The notes below the pieces were generated by a model. That model was not told where the DNA came from, made no database searches, and saw only the letters and a program-made list of their open reading frames with translations. This document shows, piece by piece, positions 1 through 15,540 of a stretch of 64,000 nt of DNA; the first letter of the stretch is position 1; every line of letters begins with the position of its first letter. Position numbers and translations under genes: made by a program. Origin of the DNA: Crossaster papposus (lineage: Eukaryota > Echinodermata > Asteroidea > Velatida > Solasteridae); NCBI GenBank assembly GCA_037893245.1, contig JBAIAA010000119.1:62001-126000 (forward strand), in the 5' to 3' direction.

Positions 1-3000
1 GATGTCTAGCCACATACGCAGCAGATAAATGCACACAAGGCTATAAGGGACGTGTGTCGTATTCAGTGAACCTATCACAATAGATGTCTAGCCACATACG
101 CAGCAGATAAATGCACACAAGGCTATGGGGACGTGTGTTGTATTCAGTGAACCTATCACAATAGATGTCTGGCCACATACGTGGCAGATAAATGCACACA
201 AGGCTATGGGGACATGTGTCGTATTCAGTGAACCTATCACAATAGATGTCTAGCCACATACGCAGCAGATAAATGCACACAAGGCTATGGGGACGTGTGT
301 CGTATTCAGTGAACCTATCACAATAGATGTCTAGCCACATACGCAGCAGATAAATGCACACAAGGCTATGGGGACGTGTGTCGTATTCAGTGAACCTATC
401 ACAATAGATGTCTAGCCACATACGCGGCAGAGTAAATGCACACAAGGCTATGGGGACGTGTGTCGTATTCAGTGAACCTATCACAATAGATGTCTAGCCA
501 CATACGTGGCAGATAAATGCACACAAGGCTATGGGGACGTGTGTCGTATTCAGTGAACCTATCACAATAGATGTCTAGCCACATACGCAGCAGATAAATG
601 CACACAGGGCTATGGGGGACGTGTGTCGTATTCAGTGAACCTATCACAATAGATGTCTAGCCACATACGCAGCAGATAAATGCACACAAGGCTAAGAGGG
701 ACGTGTGTCGTATTCAGTGAACCTATCACAATAGATGTCTAGCCACATACGTGGCAGATAAATGCACACAAGGCTATAAGGGACGTGTGTCGTATTCAGT
801 GAACCTATCACAATAGATGTCTAGCCACATACGCGGCAGAGTAAATGCACACAAGGCTATGGGGACGTGTGTCGTATTCAGTGAACCTATCACAATAGAT
901 GTCTAGCCACATACGCAGCAGATAAATGCACACAAGGCTATGGGGACGTGTGTCGTATTCAGTGAACCTATCACAATAGATGTCTAGCCACATACACAGC
1001 AGATAAATGCACACAAGGCTATGGGGACGTGTGTCGTATTCAGTGAACCTATCACAATAGATGTCTAGCCACATACGCAGCAGATAAATGCACACAAGGC
1101 TATGGGGACGTGTGTCGTATTCAGTGAACCTATCACAATAGATGTCTAGCCACATACGCGGCAGAGTAAATGCACACAAGGCTATGGGGACGTGTGTCGT
1201 ATTCAGTGAACCTATCACAATAGATGTCTAGCCACATACGCGGCAGAGTAAATGCACACAAGGCTATGGGGACGTGTGTCGTATTCAGTGAACCTATCAC
1301 AATAGATGTCTAGCCACATACGCGGCAGAGTAAATGCACACAAGGCTATGGGGACGTGTGTCGTATTCAGTGAACCTATCACAATAGATGTCTAGCCACA
1401 TACGCAGCAGATAAATGCACACAAGGCTATGGGGACGTGTGTCGTATTCAGTGAACCTATCACAATAGATGTCTAGCCACATACGAGGCAGATAAATGCA
1501 CACAAGGCTATGGGGACGTGTGTCGTATTCAGTGAACCTATCACAATAGATGTCTAGCCACATACGCGGCAGAGTAAATGCACACAAGGCTATGGGGACG
1601 TGTGTCGTATTCAGTGAACCTATCACAATAGATGTCTAGCCACATACGCGGCAGAGTAAATGCACACAAGGCTATGGGGACGTGTGTCGTATTCAGTGAA
1701 CCTATCACAATAGATGTCTAGCCACATACGCGGCAGAGTAAATGCACACAAGGCTATGGGGACGTGTGTCGTATTCAGTGAACCTATCACAATAGATGTC
1801 TAGCCACATACGCGGCAGAGTAAATGCACACAAGGCTATGGGGACGTGTGTCGTATTCAGTGAACCTATCACAATAGATGTCTAGCCACATACGCGGCAG
1901 AGTAAATGCACACAAGGCTATGGGGACGTGTGTCGTATTCAGTGAACCTATCACAATAGATGTCTAGCCACATACGTGGCAGATAAATGCACACAAGGCT
2001 ATGGGGACGTGTGTCGTATTCAGTGAACCTATCACAATAGATGTCTAGCCACATACGCAGCAGATAAATGCACACAAGGCTATGGGGACGTGTGTCGTAT
2101 TCAGTAAACCTATCACAATAGATGTCTAGCCACATACGCAGCAGATAAATGCACACAAGGCTATGGGGACGTGTGTCGTATTCAGTGAACCTATCACAAT
2201 AGATGTCTAGCCACATACGTGGCAGATAAATGCACACAAGGCTATGGGGACGTGTGTCGTATTCAGTGAACCTATCACAATAGATGTCTAGCCACATACG
2301 TGGCAGATAAATGCACACAAGGCTGTAAGGGACGTGTGTCGTATTCAGTGAACCTATCACAATAGATGTCTAGCCACATACGCAGCAGATAAATGCACAC
2401 AAGGCTATGGGGACGTGTGTCGTATTCAGTAAACCTATCACAATAGATGTCTAGCCACATACGCAGCAGATAAATGCACACAAGGCTATGGGGACGTGTG
2501 TCGTATTCAGTGAACCTATCACAATAGATGTCTAGCCACATACGTGGCAGATAAATGCACACAAGGCTATGGGGACGTGTGTCGTATTCAGTGAACCTAT
2601 CACAATAGATGTCTAGCCACATACGCAGCAGATAAATGCACACAAGGCTATGGGGACGTGTGTCGTATTCAGTAAACCTATCACAATAGATGTCTAGCCA
2701 CATACGCAGCAGATAAATGCACACAAGGCTATAAGGGACGTGTGTCGTATTCAGTGAACCTATCACAATAGATGTCTAGCCACATACGCAGCAGATAAAT
2801 GCACACAAGGCTATGGGGACGTGTGTCGTATTCAGTGAACCTATCACAATAGATGTCTAGCCACATACGTGGCAGATAAATGCACACAAGGCTATGGGGA
2901 CGTGTGTCGTATTCAGTGAACCTATCACAATAGATGTCTAGCCACATACGCAGCAGATAAATGCACACAGGGCTATGGGGACGTGTGTCGTATTCAGTAA

Positions 3001-6000
3001 ACCTATCACAATAGATGTCTAGCCACATACGCAGCAGATAAATGCACACAAGGCTATGGGGACGTGCGTCGTATTCAGTGAACCTATCACAATAGATGTC
3101 TAGCCACATACGCAGCAGAAAAATGCACACAAGGCTATGGGGACGTGTGTCGTATTCAGTGAACCTATCACAATAGATGTCTAGCCACATACGCAGCAGA
3201 TAAATGCACACAAGGCTATGGGGACGTGTGTCGTATTCAGTGAACCTATCACAATAGATGTCTAGCCACATACGCAGCAGATAAATGCACACAAGGCTAT
3301 GGGGACGTGTGTCGTATTCAGTGAACCTATCACAATAGATGTCTAGCCACATACGCAGCAGATAAATGCACACAAGGCTATGGGGACGTGTGTCGTATTC
3401 AGTGAACCTATCACAATAGATGTCTAGCCATACGCAGCAGATAAATGCACACAAGGCTATGGGGACGTGTGTCGTATTCAGTGAACCTATCACAATAGAT
3501 GTCTAGCCACATACGTGGCAGATAAATGCACACAAGGCTATAAGGGACGTGTGTCGTATTCAGTGAACCTATCACAATAGATGTCTAGCCACATACGTGG
3601 CAGATAAATGCACACAAGGCTATGGGGACGTGTGTCGTATTCAGTGAACCTATCACAATAGATGTCTAGCCACATACGCAGCAGATAAATGCACACAAGG
3701 CTATGGGGACGTGTGTCGTATTCAGTGAACCTATCACAATAGATGTCTAGCCACATACGCAGCAGATAAATGCACACAAGGCTATGGGGACGTGTGTCGT
3801 ATTCCGTGAACCTATCACAATAGATGTCTAGCCACATACGTGGCAGATAAATGCACACAAGGCTATAAGGGACGTGTGTCGTATTCAGTGAACCTATCAC
3901 AATAGATGTCTAGCCACATACGTGGCAGATAAATGCACACAAGGCTATGGGGACGTGTGTCGTATTCAGTGAACCTATCACAATAGATGTCTAGCCACAT
4001 ACGCAGCAGATAAATGCACACAAGGCTATGGGGACGTGTGTCGTATTCAGTGAACCTATCACAATAGATGTCTAGCCACATACGCAGCAGATAAATGCAC
4101 ACAAGGCTATGGGGACGTGTGTCGTATTCAGTGAACCTATCACAATAGATGTCTAGCCACATACGTGGCAGATAAATGCACACAAGGCTATAAGGGACGT
4201 GTGTCGTATTCAGTGAACCTATCACAATAGATGTCTAGCCACATACGTGGCAGATAAATGCACACAAGGCTATGGGGACGTGTGTCGTATTCAGTGAACC
4301 TATCACAATAGATGTCTAGCCACATACGCAGCAGATAAATGCACACAAGGCTATGGGGACGTGTGTCGTATTCAGTGAACCTATCACAATAGATGTCTAG
4401 CCACATACGCAGCAGATAAATGCACACAAGGCTATGAGGGACGTGTGTCGTATTCAGTGAACCTATCACAATAGATGTCTAGCCACATACGCAGCAGATA
4501 AATGCACACAAGGCTAAGAGGGACGTGTGTCGTATTCAGTGAACCTATCACAATAGATGTCTAGCCACATACGCAGCAGATAAATGCACACAAGGCTATG
4601 GGGACGTGTGTCGTATTCAGTGAACCTATCACAATAGATGTCTAGCCACATACGCAGCAGATAAATGCACACAAGGCTGTAAGGGACGTGTGTCGTATTC
4701 AGTGAACCTATCACAATAGATGTCTAGCCACATACGCAGCAGATAAATGCACACAAGGCTATGGGGACGTGTGTCGTATTCAGTGAACCTATCACAATAG
4801 ATGTCTAGCCACATACGTGGCAGATAAATGCACACAAGGCTATAAGGGACGTGTGTCGTATTCAGTGAACCTATCACAATAGATGTCTAGCCACATACGT
4901 GGCAGATAAATGCACACAAGGCTATGGGGACGTGTGTCGTATTCAGTGAACCTATCACAATAGATGTCTAGCCACATACGCAGCAGATAAATGCACACAA
5001 GGCTATGGGGACGTGTGTCGTATTCAGTGAACCTATCACAATAGATGTCTAGCCACATACGTGGCAGATAAATGCACACAAGGCTATAAGGGACGTGTGT
5101 CGTATTCAGTGAACCTATCACAATAGATGTCTAGCCACATACGCAGCAGATAAATGCACACAAGGCTATGGGGACGTGTGTCGTATTCAGTGAACCTATC
5201 ACAATAGATGTCTAGCCACATACGCAGCAGATAAATGCACACAAGGCTATGGGGACGTGTGTCGTATTCAGTGAACCTATCACAATAGATGTCTAGCCAC
5301 ATACGCAGCAGATAAATGCACACAAGGCTATGGGGACGTGTGTCGTATTCAGTGAACCTATCACAATAGATGTCTAGCCACATACGTGGCAGATAAATGC
5401 ACACAAGGCTATGGGGACGTGTGTCGTATTCAGTGAACCTATCACAATAGATGTCTAGCCACATACGTGGCAGATAAATGCACACAAGGCTATGAGGGAC
5501 GTGTGTCGTATTCAGTGAACCTATCACAATAGATGTCTAGCCACATACGCAGCAGATAAATGCACACAAGGCTATGGGGACGTGTGTCGTATTCAGTGAA
5601 CCTATCACAATAGATGTCTAGCCACATACGTGGCAGATAAATGCACACAAGGCTATGGGGACGTGTGTCGTATTCAGTGAACCTATCACAATAGATGTCT
5701 AGCCACATACGCAGCAGATAAATGCACACAAGGCTATGGGGACGTGTGTCGTATTCAGTGAACCTATCACAATAGATGTCTAGCCACATACGTGGCAGAT
5801 AAATGCACACAAGGCTATGAGGGACGTGTGTCGTATTCAGTGAACCTATCACAATAGATGTCTAGCCACATACGCAGCAGATAAATGCACACAAGGCTAT
5901 GGGGACGTGTGTCGTATTCAGTGAACCTATCACAATAGATGTCTAGCCACATACGTGGCAGATAAATGCACACAAGGCTATGGGGACGTGTGTCGTATTC

Positions 6001-7400
6001 AGTGAACCTATCACAATAGATGTCTAGCCACATACGCAGCAGATAAATGCACACAAGGCTATGGGGACGTGTGTCGTATTCAGTGAACCTATCACAATAG
6101 ATGTCTAGCCACATACGCAGCAGATAAATGCACACAAGGCTATGAGGGACGTGTGTCGTATTCAGTGAACCTATCACAATAGATGTCTAGCCACATACGC
6201 AGCAGATAAATGCACACAAGGCTAAGAGGGACGTGTGTCGTATTCAGTGAACCTATCACAATAGATGTCTAGCCACATACGCAGCAGATAAATGCACACA
6301 AGGCTATGGGGACGTGTGTCGTATTCAGTGAACCTATCACAATAGATGTCTAGCCACATACGTGGCAGATAAATGCACACAAGGCTATGGGGACGTGTGT
6401 CGTATTCAGTGAACCTATCACAATAGATGTCTAGCCACATACGCAGCAGATAAATGCACACAAGGCTATGGGGACGTGCGTCGTATTCAGTGAACCTATC
6501 ACAATAGATGTCTAGCCACATACGCAGCAGATAAATGCACACAAGGCTATGGGGACGTGTGTCGTATTCAGTGAACCTATCACAATAGATGTCTAGCCAC
6601 ATACGCAGCAGATAAATGCACACAAGGCTATGGGGACGTGTGTCGTATTCAGTGAACCTATCACAATAGATGTCTAGCCACATACGTGGCAGATAAATGC
6701 ACACAAGGCTGTAAGGGACGTGTGTCGTATTCAGTGAACCTATCACAATAGATGTCTAGCCACATACGTGGCAGATAAATGCACACAAGGCTATGGGGAC
6801 GTGTGTCGTATTCAGTGAACCTATCACAATAGATGTCTAGCCACATACGCAGCAGATAAATGCACACAAGGCTATGGGGACGTGTGTCGTATTCAGTGAA
6901 CCTATCACAATAGATGTCTAGCCACATACGCAGCAGATAAATGCACACAAGGCTAAGAGGGACGTGTGTCGTATTCAGTGAACCTATCACAATAGATGTC
7001 TAGCCACATACGCAGCAGATAAATGCACACAAGGCTATGGGGACGTGTGTCGTATTCAGTGAACCTATCACAATAGATGTCTAGCCACATACGTGGCAGA
7101 TAAATGCACACAAGGCTGTAAGGGACGTGTGTCGTATTCAGTGAACCTATCACAATAGATGTCTAGCCACATACGCAGCAGATAAATGCACACAAGGCTA
7201 TGGGGACGTGTGTCGTATTCAGTGAACCTATCACAATAGATGTCTAGCCACATACGTGGCAGATAAATGCACACAAGGCTATGGGGACGTGTGTCGTATT
7301 CAGTGAACCTATCACAATAGATGTCTAGCCACATACGTGGCAGATAAATGCACACAAGGCTATGGGGACGTGTGTCGTATTCAGTGAACCTATCACAATA
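1..7400. repeat. Higher-order repeat copy A of the satellite
   Basis: The order of monomer variants in this block recurs in the next block. Diagnostic rare changes repeat at fixed offsets: the GTGTTG variant near 137 recurs near 7537, the GTATTCCGTG variant near 3800 recurs near 11372, and the short TAGCCATACG unit near 3427 recurs near 10997. The left boundary is the window edge, so the true start is unknown. Confidence 0.85.
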
Positions 7401-10400
7401 GATGTCTAGCCACATACGCAGCAGATAAATGCACACAAGGCTATAAGGGACGTGTGTCGTATTCAGTGAACCTATCACAATAGATGTCTAGCCACATACG
7501 CAGCAGATAAATGCACACAAGGCTATGGGGACGTGTGTTGTATTCAGTGAACCTATCACAATAGATGTCTGGCCACATACGTGGCAGATAAATGCACACA
7601 AGGCTATGGGGACATGTGTCGTATTCAGTGAACCTATCACAATAGATGTCTAGCCACATACGCAGCAGATAAATGCACACAAGGCTATGGGGACGTGTGT
7701 CGTATTCAGTGAACCTATCACAATAGATGTCTAGCCACATACGCAGCAGATAAATGCACACAAGGCTATGGGGACGTGTGTCGTATTCAGTGAACCTATC
7801 ACAATAGATGTCTAGCCACATACGCGGCAGAGTAAATGCACACAAGGCTATGGGGACGTGTGTCGTATTCAGTGAACCTATCACAATAGATGTCTAGCCA
7901 CATACGTGGCAGATAAATGCACACAAGGCTATGGGGACGTGTGTCGTATTCAGTGAACCTATCACAATAGATGTCTAGCCACATACGCAGCAGATAAATG
8001 CACACAGGGCTATGGGGGACGTGTGTCGTATTCAGTGAACCTATCACAATAGATGTCTAGCCACATACGCAGCAGATAAATGCACACAAGGCTAAGAGGG
8101 ACGTGTGTCGTATTCAGTGAACCTATCACAATAGATGTCTAGCCACATACATGTACGTGGCAGATAAATGCACACAAGGCTATAAGGGACGTGTGTCGTA
8201 TTCAGTGAACCTATCACAATAGATGTCTAGCCACATACGCGGCAGAGTAAATGCACACAAGGCTATGGGGACGTGTGTCGTATTCAGTGAACCTATCACA
8301 ATAGATGTCTAGCCACATACGCAGCAGATAAATGCACACAAGGCTATGGGGACGTGTGTCGTATTCAGTGAACCTATCACAATAGATGTCTAGCCACATA
8401 CACAGCAGATAAATGCACACAAGGCTATGGGGACGTGTGTCGTATTCAGTGAACCTATCACAATAGATGTCTAGCCACATACGCAGCAGATAAATGCACA
8501 CAAGGCTATGGGGACGTGTGTCGTATTCAGTGAACCTATCACAATAGATGTCTAGCCACATACGCGGCAGAGTAAATGCACACAAGGCTATGGGGACGTG
8601 TGTCGTATTCAGTGAACCTATCACAATAGATGTCTAGCCACATACGCGGCAGAGTAAATGCACACAAGGCTATGGGGACGTGTGTCGTATTCAGTGAACC
8701 TATCACAATAGATGTCTAGCCACATACGCGGCAGAGTAAATGCACACAAGGCTATGGGGACGTGTGTCGTATTCAGTGAACCTATCACAATAGATGTCTA
8801 GCCACATACGCAGCAGATAAATGCACACAAGGCTATGGGGACGTGTGTCGTATTCAGTGAACCTATCACAATAGATGTCTAGCCACATACGAGGCAGATA
8901 AATGCACACAAGGCTATGGGGACGTGTGTCGTATTCAGTGAACCTATCACAATAGATGTCTAGCCACATACGCGGCAGAGTAAATGCACACAAGGCTATG
9001 GGGACGTGTGTCGTATTCAGTGAACCTATCACAATAGATGTCTAGCCACATACGCGGCAGAGTAAATGCACACAAGGCTATGGGGACGTGTGTCGTATTC
9101 AGTGAACCTATCACAATAGATGTCTAGCCACATACGCGGCAGAGTAAATGCACACAAGGCTATGGGGACGTGTGTCGTATTCAGTGAACCTATCACAATA
9201 GATGTCTAGCCACATACGCGGCAGAGTAAATGCACACAAGGCTATGGGGACGTGTGTCGTATTCAGTGAACCTATCACAATAGATGTCTAGCCACATACG
9301 CGGCAGAGTAAATGCACACAAGGCTATGGGGACGTGTGTCGTATTCAGTGAACCTATCACAATAGATGTCTAGCCACATACGTGGCAGATAAATGCACAC
9401 AAGGCTATGGGGACGTGTGTCGTATTCAGTGAACCTATCACAATAGATGTCTAGCCACATACGCAGCAGATAAATGCACACAAGGCTATGGGGACGTGTG
9501 TCGTATTCAGTAAACCTATCACAATAGATGTCTAGCCACATACGCAGCAGATAAATGCACACAAGGCTATGGGGACGTGTGTCGTATTCAGTGAACCTAT
9601 CACAATAGATGTCTAGCCACATACGTGGCAGATAAATGCACACAAGGCTATGGGGACGTGTGTCGTATTCAGTGAACCTATCACAATAGATGTCTAGCCA
9701 CATACGTGGCAGATAAATGCACACAAGGCTGTAAGGGACGTGTGTCGTATTCAGTGAACCTATCACAATAGATGTCTAGCCACATACGCAGCAGATAAAT
9801 GCACACAAGGCTATGGGGACGTGTGTCGTATTCAGTAAACCTATCACAATAGATGTCTAGCCACATACGCAGCAGATAAATGCACACAAGGCTATGGGGA
9901 CGTGTGTCGTATTCAGTGAACCTATCACAATAGATGTCTAGCCACATACGTGGCAGATAAATGCACACAAGGCTATGGGGACGTGTGTCGTATTCAGTGA
10001 ACCTATCACAATAGATGTCTAGCCACATACGCAGCAGATAAATGCACACAAGGCTATGGGGACGTGTGTCGTATTCAGTAAACCTATCACAATAGATGTC
10101 TAGCCACATACGCAGCAGATAAATGCACACAAGGCTATAAGGGACGTGTGTCGTATTCAGTGAACCTATCACAATAGATGTCTAGCCACATACGCAGCAG
10201 ATAAATGCACACAAGGCTATGGGGACGTGTGTCGTATTCAGTGAACCTATCACAATAGATGTCTAGCCACACATACGTGGCAGATAAATGCACACAAGGC
10301 TATGGGGACGTGTGTCGTATTCAGTGAACCTATCACAATAGATGTCTAGCCACATACGCAGCAGATAAATGCACACAGGGCTATGGGGACGTGTGTCGTA

Positions 10401-13400
10401 TTCAGTAAACCTATCACAATAGATGTCTAGCCACATACGCGGCAGATAAATGCACACAGGGCTATGGGGACGTGTGTCGTATTCAGTGAACCTATCACAA
10501 TAGATGTCTAGCCACATACGCAGCAGATAAATGCACACAAGGCTATGGGGACGTGTGTCGTATTCAGTGAACCTATCACAATAGATGTCTAGCCACATAC
10601 GCAGCAGATAAATGCACACAAGGCTATGGGGACGTGCGTCGTATTCAGTGAACCTATCACAATAGATGTCTAGCCACATACGCAGCAGATAAATGCACAC
10701 AAGGCTATGGGGACGTGTGTCGTATTCAGTGAACCTATCACAATAGATGTCTAGCCACATACGCAGCAGATAAATGCACACAAGGCTATGGGGACGTGTG
10801 TCGTATTCAGTGAACCTATCACAATAGATGTCTAGCCACATACGCAGCAGATAAATGCACACAAGGCTATGGGGACGTGTGTCGTATTCAGTGAACCTAT
10901 CACAATAGATGTCTAGCCACATACGCAGCAGATAAATGCACACAAGGCTATGGGGACGTGTGTCGTATTCAGTGAACCTATCACAATAGATGTCTAGCCA
11001 TACGCAGCAGATAAATGCACACAAGGCTATGGGGACGTGTGTCGTATTCAGTGAACCTATCACAATAGATGTCTATAGCCACATACGTGGCAGATAAATG
11101 CACACAAGGCTATAAGGGACGTGTGTCGTATTCAGTGAACCTATCACAATAGATGTCTAGCCACATACGTGGCAGATAAATGCACACAAGGCTATGGGGA
11201 CGTGTGTCGTATTCAGTGAACCTATCACAATAGATGTCTAGCCACATACGCAGCAGATAAATGCACACAAGGCTATGGGGACGTGTGTCGTATTCAGTGA
11301 ACCTATCACAATAGATGTCTAGCCACATACGCAGCAGATAAATGCACACAAGGCTATGGGGACGTGTGTCGTATTCCGTGAACCTATCACAATAGATGTC
11401 TAGCCACATACGTGGCAGATAAATGCACACAAGGCTATAAGGGACGTGTGTCGTATTCAGTGAACCTATCACAATAGATGTCTAGCCACATACGTGGCAG
11501 ATAAATGCACACAAGGCTATGGGGACGTGTGTCGTATTCAGTGAACCTATCACAATAGATGTCTAGCCACATACGCAGCAGATAAATGCACACAAGGCTA
11601 TGGGGACGTGTGTCGTATTCAGTGAACCTATCACAATAGATGTCTAGCCACATACGCAGCAGATAAATGCACACAAGGCTATGGGGACGTGTGTCGTATT
11701 CAGTGAACCTATCACAATAGATGTCTAGCCACATACGTGGCAGATAAATGCACACAAGGCTATAAGGGACGTGTGTCGTATTCAGTGAACCTATCACAAT
11801 AGATGTCTAGCCACATACGTGGCAGATAAATGCACACAAGGCTATGGGGACGTGTGTCGTATTCAGTGAACCTATCACAATAGATGTCTAGCCACATACG
11901 CAGCAGATAAATGCACACAAGGCTATGGGGACGTGTGTCGTATTCAGTGAACCTATCACAATAGATGTCTAGCCACATACGCAGCAGATAAATGCACACA
12001 AGGCTATGAGGGACGTGTGTCGTATTCAGTGAACCTATCACAATAGATGTCTAGCCACATACGCAGCAGATAAATGCACACAAGGCTAAGAGGGACGTGT
12101 GTCGTATTCAGTGAACCTATCACAATAGATGTCTAGCCACATACGCAGCAGATAAATGCACACAAGGCTATGGGGACGTGTGTCGTATTCAGTGAACCTA
12201 TCACAATAGATGTCTAGCCACATACGCAGCAGATAAATGCACACAAGGCTGTAAGGGACGTGTGTCGTATTCAGTGAACCTATCACAATAGATGTCTAGC
12301 CACATACGCAGCAGATAAATGCACACAAGGCTATGGGGACATGTGTCGTATTCAGTGAACCTATCACAATAGATGTCTAGCCACATACGTGGCAGATAAA
12401 TGCACACAAGGCTATAAGGGACGTGTGTCGTATTCAGTGAACCTATCACAATAGATGTCTAGCCACATACGTGGCAGATAAATGCACACAAGGCTATGGG
12501 GACGTGTGTCGTATTCAGTGAACCTATCACAATAGATGTCTAGCCACATACGCAGCAGATAAATGCACACAAGGCTATGGGGACGTGTGTCGTATTCAGT
12601 GAACCTATCACAATAGATGTCTAGCCACATACGCAGCAGATAAATGCACACAAGGCTATGGGGACGTGTGTCGTATTCAGTGAACCTATCACAATAGATG
12701 TCTAGCCACATACGTGGCAGATAAATGCACACAAGGCTATAAGGGACGTGTGTCGTATTCAGTGAACCTATCACAATAGATGTCTAGCCACATACGCAGC
12801 AGATAAATGCACACAAGGCTATGGGGACGTGTGTCGTATTCAGTGAACCTATCACAATAGATGTCTAGCCACATACGCAGCAGATAAATGCACACAAGGC
12901 TATGGGGACGTGTGTCGTATTCAGTGAACCTATCACAATAGATGTCTAGCCACATACGCAGCAGATAAATGCACACAAGGCTATGGGGACGTGTGTCGTA
13001 TTCAGTGAACCTATCACAATAGATGTCTAGCCACATACGTGGCAGATAAATGCACACAAGGCTATGGGGACGTGTGTCGTATTCAGTGAACCTATCACAA
13101 TAGATGTCTAGCCACATACGTGGCAGATAAATGCACACAAGGCTATGAGGGACGTGTGTCGTATTCAGTGAACCTATCACAATAGATGTCTAGCCACATA
13201 CGCAGCAGATAAATGCACACAAGGCTATGGGGACGTGTGTCGTATTCAGTGAACCTATCACAATAGATGTCTAGCCACATACGTGGCAGATAAATGCACA
13301 CAAGGCTATGGGGACGTGTGTCGTATTCAGTGAACCTATCACAATAGATGTCTAGCCACATACGCAGCAGATAAATGCACACAAGGCTATGGGGACGTGT

Positions 13401-14480
13401 GTCGTATTCAGTGAACCTATCACAATAGATGTCTAGCCACATACGTGGCAGATAAATGCACACAAGGCTATGAGGGACGTGTGTCGTATTCAGTGAACCT
13501 ATCACAATAGATGTCTAGCCACATACGCAGCAGATAAATGCACACAAGGCTATGGGGACGTGTGTCGTATTCAGTGAACCTATCACAATAGATGTCTAGC
13601 CACATACGTGGCAGATAAATGCACACAAGGCTATGGGGACGTGTGTCGTATTCAGTGAACCTATCACAATAGATGTCTAGCCACATACGCAGCAGATAAA
13701 TGCACACAAGGCTATGGGGACGTGTGTCGTATTCAGTGAACCTATCACAATAGATGTCTAGCCACATACGCAGCAGATAAATGCACACAAGGCTATGAGG
13801 GACGTGTGTCGTATTCAGTGAACCTATCACAATAGATGTCTAGCCACATACGCAGCAGATAAATGCACACAAGGCTAAGAGGGACGTGTGTCGTATTCAG
13901 TGAACCTATCACAATAGATGTCTAGCCACATACGCAGCAGATAAATGCACACAAGGCTATGGGGACGTGTGTCGTATTCAGTGAACCTATCACAATAGAT
14001 GTCTAGCCACATACGTGGCAGATAAATGCACACAAGGCTATGGGGACGTGTGTCGTATTCAGTGAACCTATCACAATAGATGTCTAGCCACATACGCAGC
14101 AGATAAATGCACACAAGGCTATGGGGACGTGCGTCGTATTCAGTGAACCTATCACAATAGATGTCTAGCCACATACGCAGCAGATAAATGCACACAAGGC
14201 TATGGGGACGTGTGTCGTATTCAGTGAACCTATCACAATAGATGTCTAGCCACATACGCAGCAGATAAATGCACACAAGGCTATGGGGACGTGTGTCGTA
14301 TTCAGTGAACCTATCACAATAGATGTCTAGCCACATACGCAGCAGATAAATGCACACAAGGCTATGGGGACGTGTGTCGTATTCAGTGAACCTATCACAA
14401 TAGATGTCTAGCCACATACGTGGCAGATAAATGCACACAAGGCTATAAGGGACGTGTGTCGTATTTAGTGAACCTATCAC
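7401..14480. repeat. Higher-order repeat copy B of the satellite
   Basis: This block repeats copy A monomer by monomer. The offset starts at 7400, becomes 7406 after a 6-bp insertion near 8152, about 7572 after extra sequence near 10.3-11.1 kb, 7653 after one extra monomer near 12.6 kb, and about 7734 near 14.4 kb. This points to duplication of a block of about 91 monomers followed by gain of single monomers by unequal exchange. Confidence 0.82.
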
Positions 14481-14689
14481 AATAGATGTCTAGCCACATA
14501 CGTGGCAGATAAATGCACACAAGGCTATAAGGGACGTGTGTCGTATTCAGTAAACCTATCACAATAGATGTCTAGCCACATACGCGGCAGAGTAAATGCA
14601 CACAAGGCTATGGGGACGTGTGTCGTATTCAGTGAACCTATCACAATAGATGTCTAGCCACATACGCAGCAGATAAATGCACACAAGGC

Positions 14690-15540
14690 TATGGGGACGT
14701 GTGTCGTATTCAGTGAACCTATCACAATAGATGTCTAGCCACATACGCGGCAGAGTAAATGCACACAAGGCTATGGGGACGTGTGTCGTATTCAGTGAAC
14801 CTATCACAATAGATGTCTAGCCACATACGCAGCAGATAAATGCACACAAGGCTATGGGGACGTGTGTCGTATTCAGTGAACCTATCACAATAGATGTCTA
14901 GCCACATACGCAGCAGATAAATGCACACAAGGCTATGGGGACGTGTGTCGTATTCAGTGAACCTATCACAATAGATGTCTAGCCACATACGTGGCAGATA
15001 AATGCACACAAGGCTATAAGGGACGTGTGTCGTATTCAGTGAACCTATCACAATAGATGTCTAGCCACATACGTGGCAGATAAATGCACACAAGGCTATG
15101 GGGACGTGTGTCGTATTCAGTGAACCTATCACAATAGATGTCTAGCCACATACGCAGCAGATAAATGCACACAAGGCTATGGGGACGTGTGTCGTATTCA
15201 GTGAACCTATCACAATAGATGTCTAGCCACATACGCAGCAGATAAATGCACACAAGGCTATGAGGGACGTGTGTCGTATTCAGTGAACCTATCACAATAG
15301 ATGTCTAGCCACATACGCAGCAGATAAATGCACACAAGGCTAAGAGGGACGTGTGTCGTATTCAGTGAACCTATCACAATAGATGTCTAGCCACATACGC
15401 AGCAGATAAATGCACACAAGGCTATGGGGACGTGTGTCGTATTCAGTGAACCTATCACAATAGATGTCTAGCCACATACGCAGCAGATAAATGCACACAA
15501 GGCTGTAAGGGACGTGTGTCGTATTCAGTGAACCTATCAC
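14690..15540. repeat. Third partial higher-order copy
   Basis: The variant order here matches copy A around 3863-4714 (offset 10826) and copy B around 11435-12286. It shows that part of the higher-order unit was duplicated a third time. The monomers from 15541 to 17049 follow no long block that I can match with confidence. Confidence 0.65.
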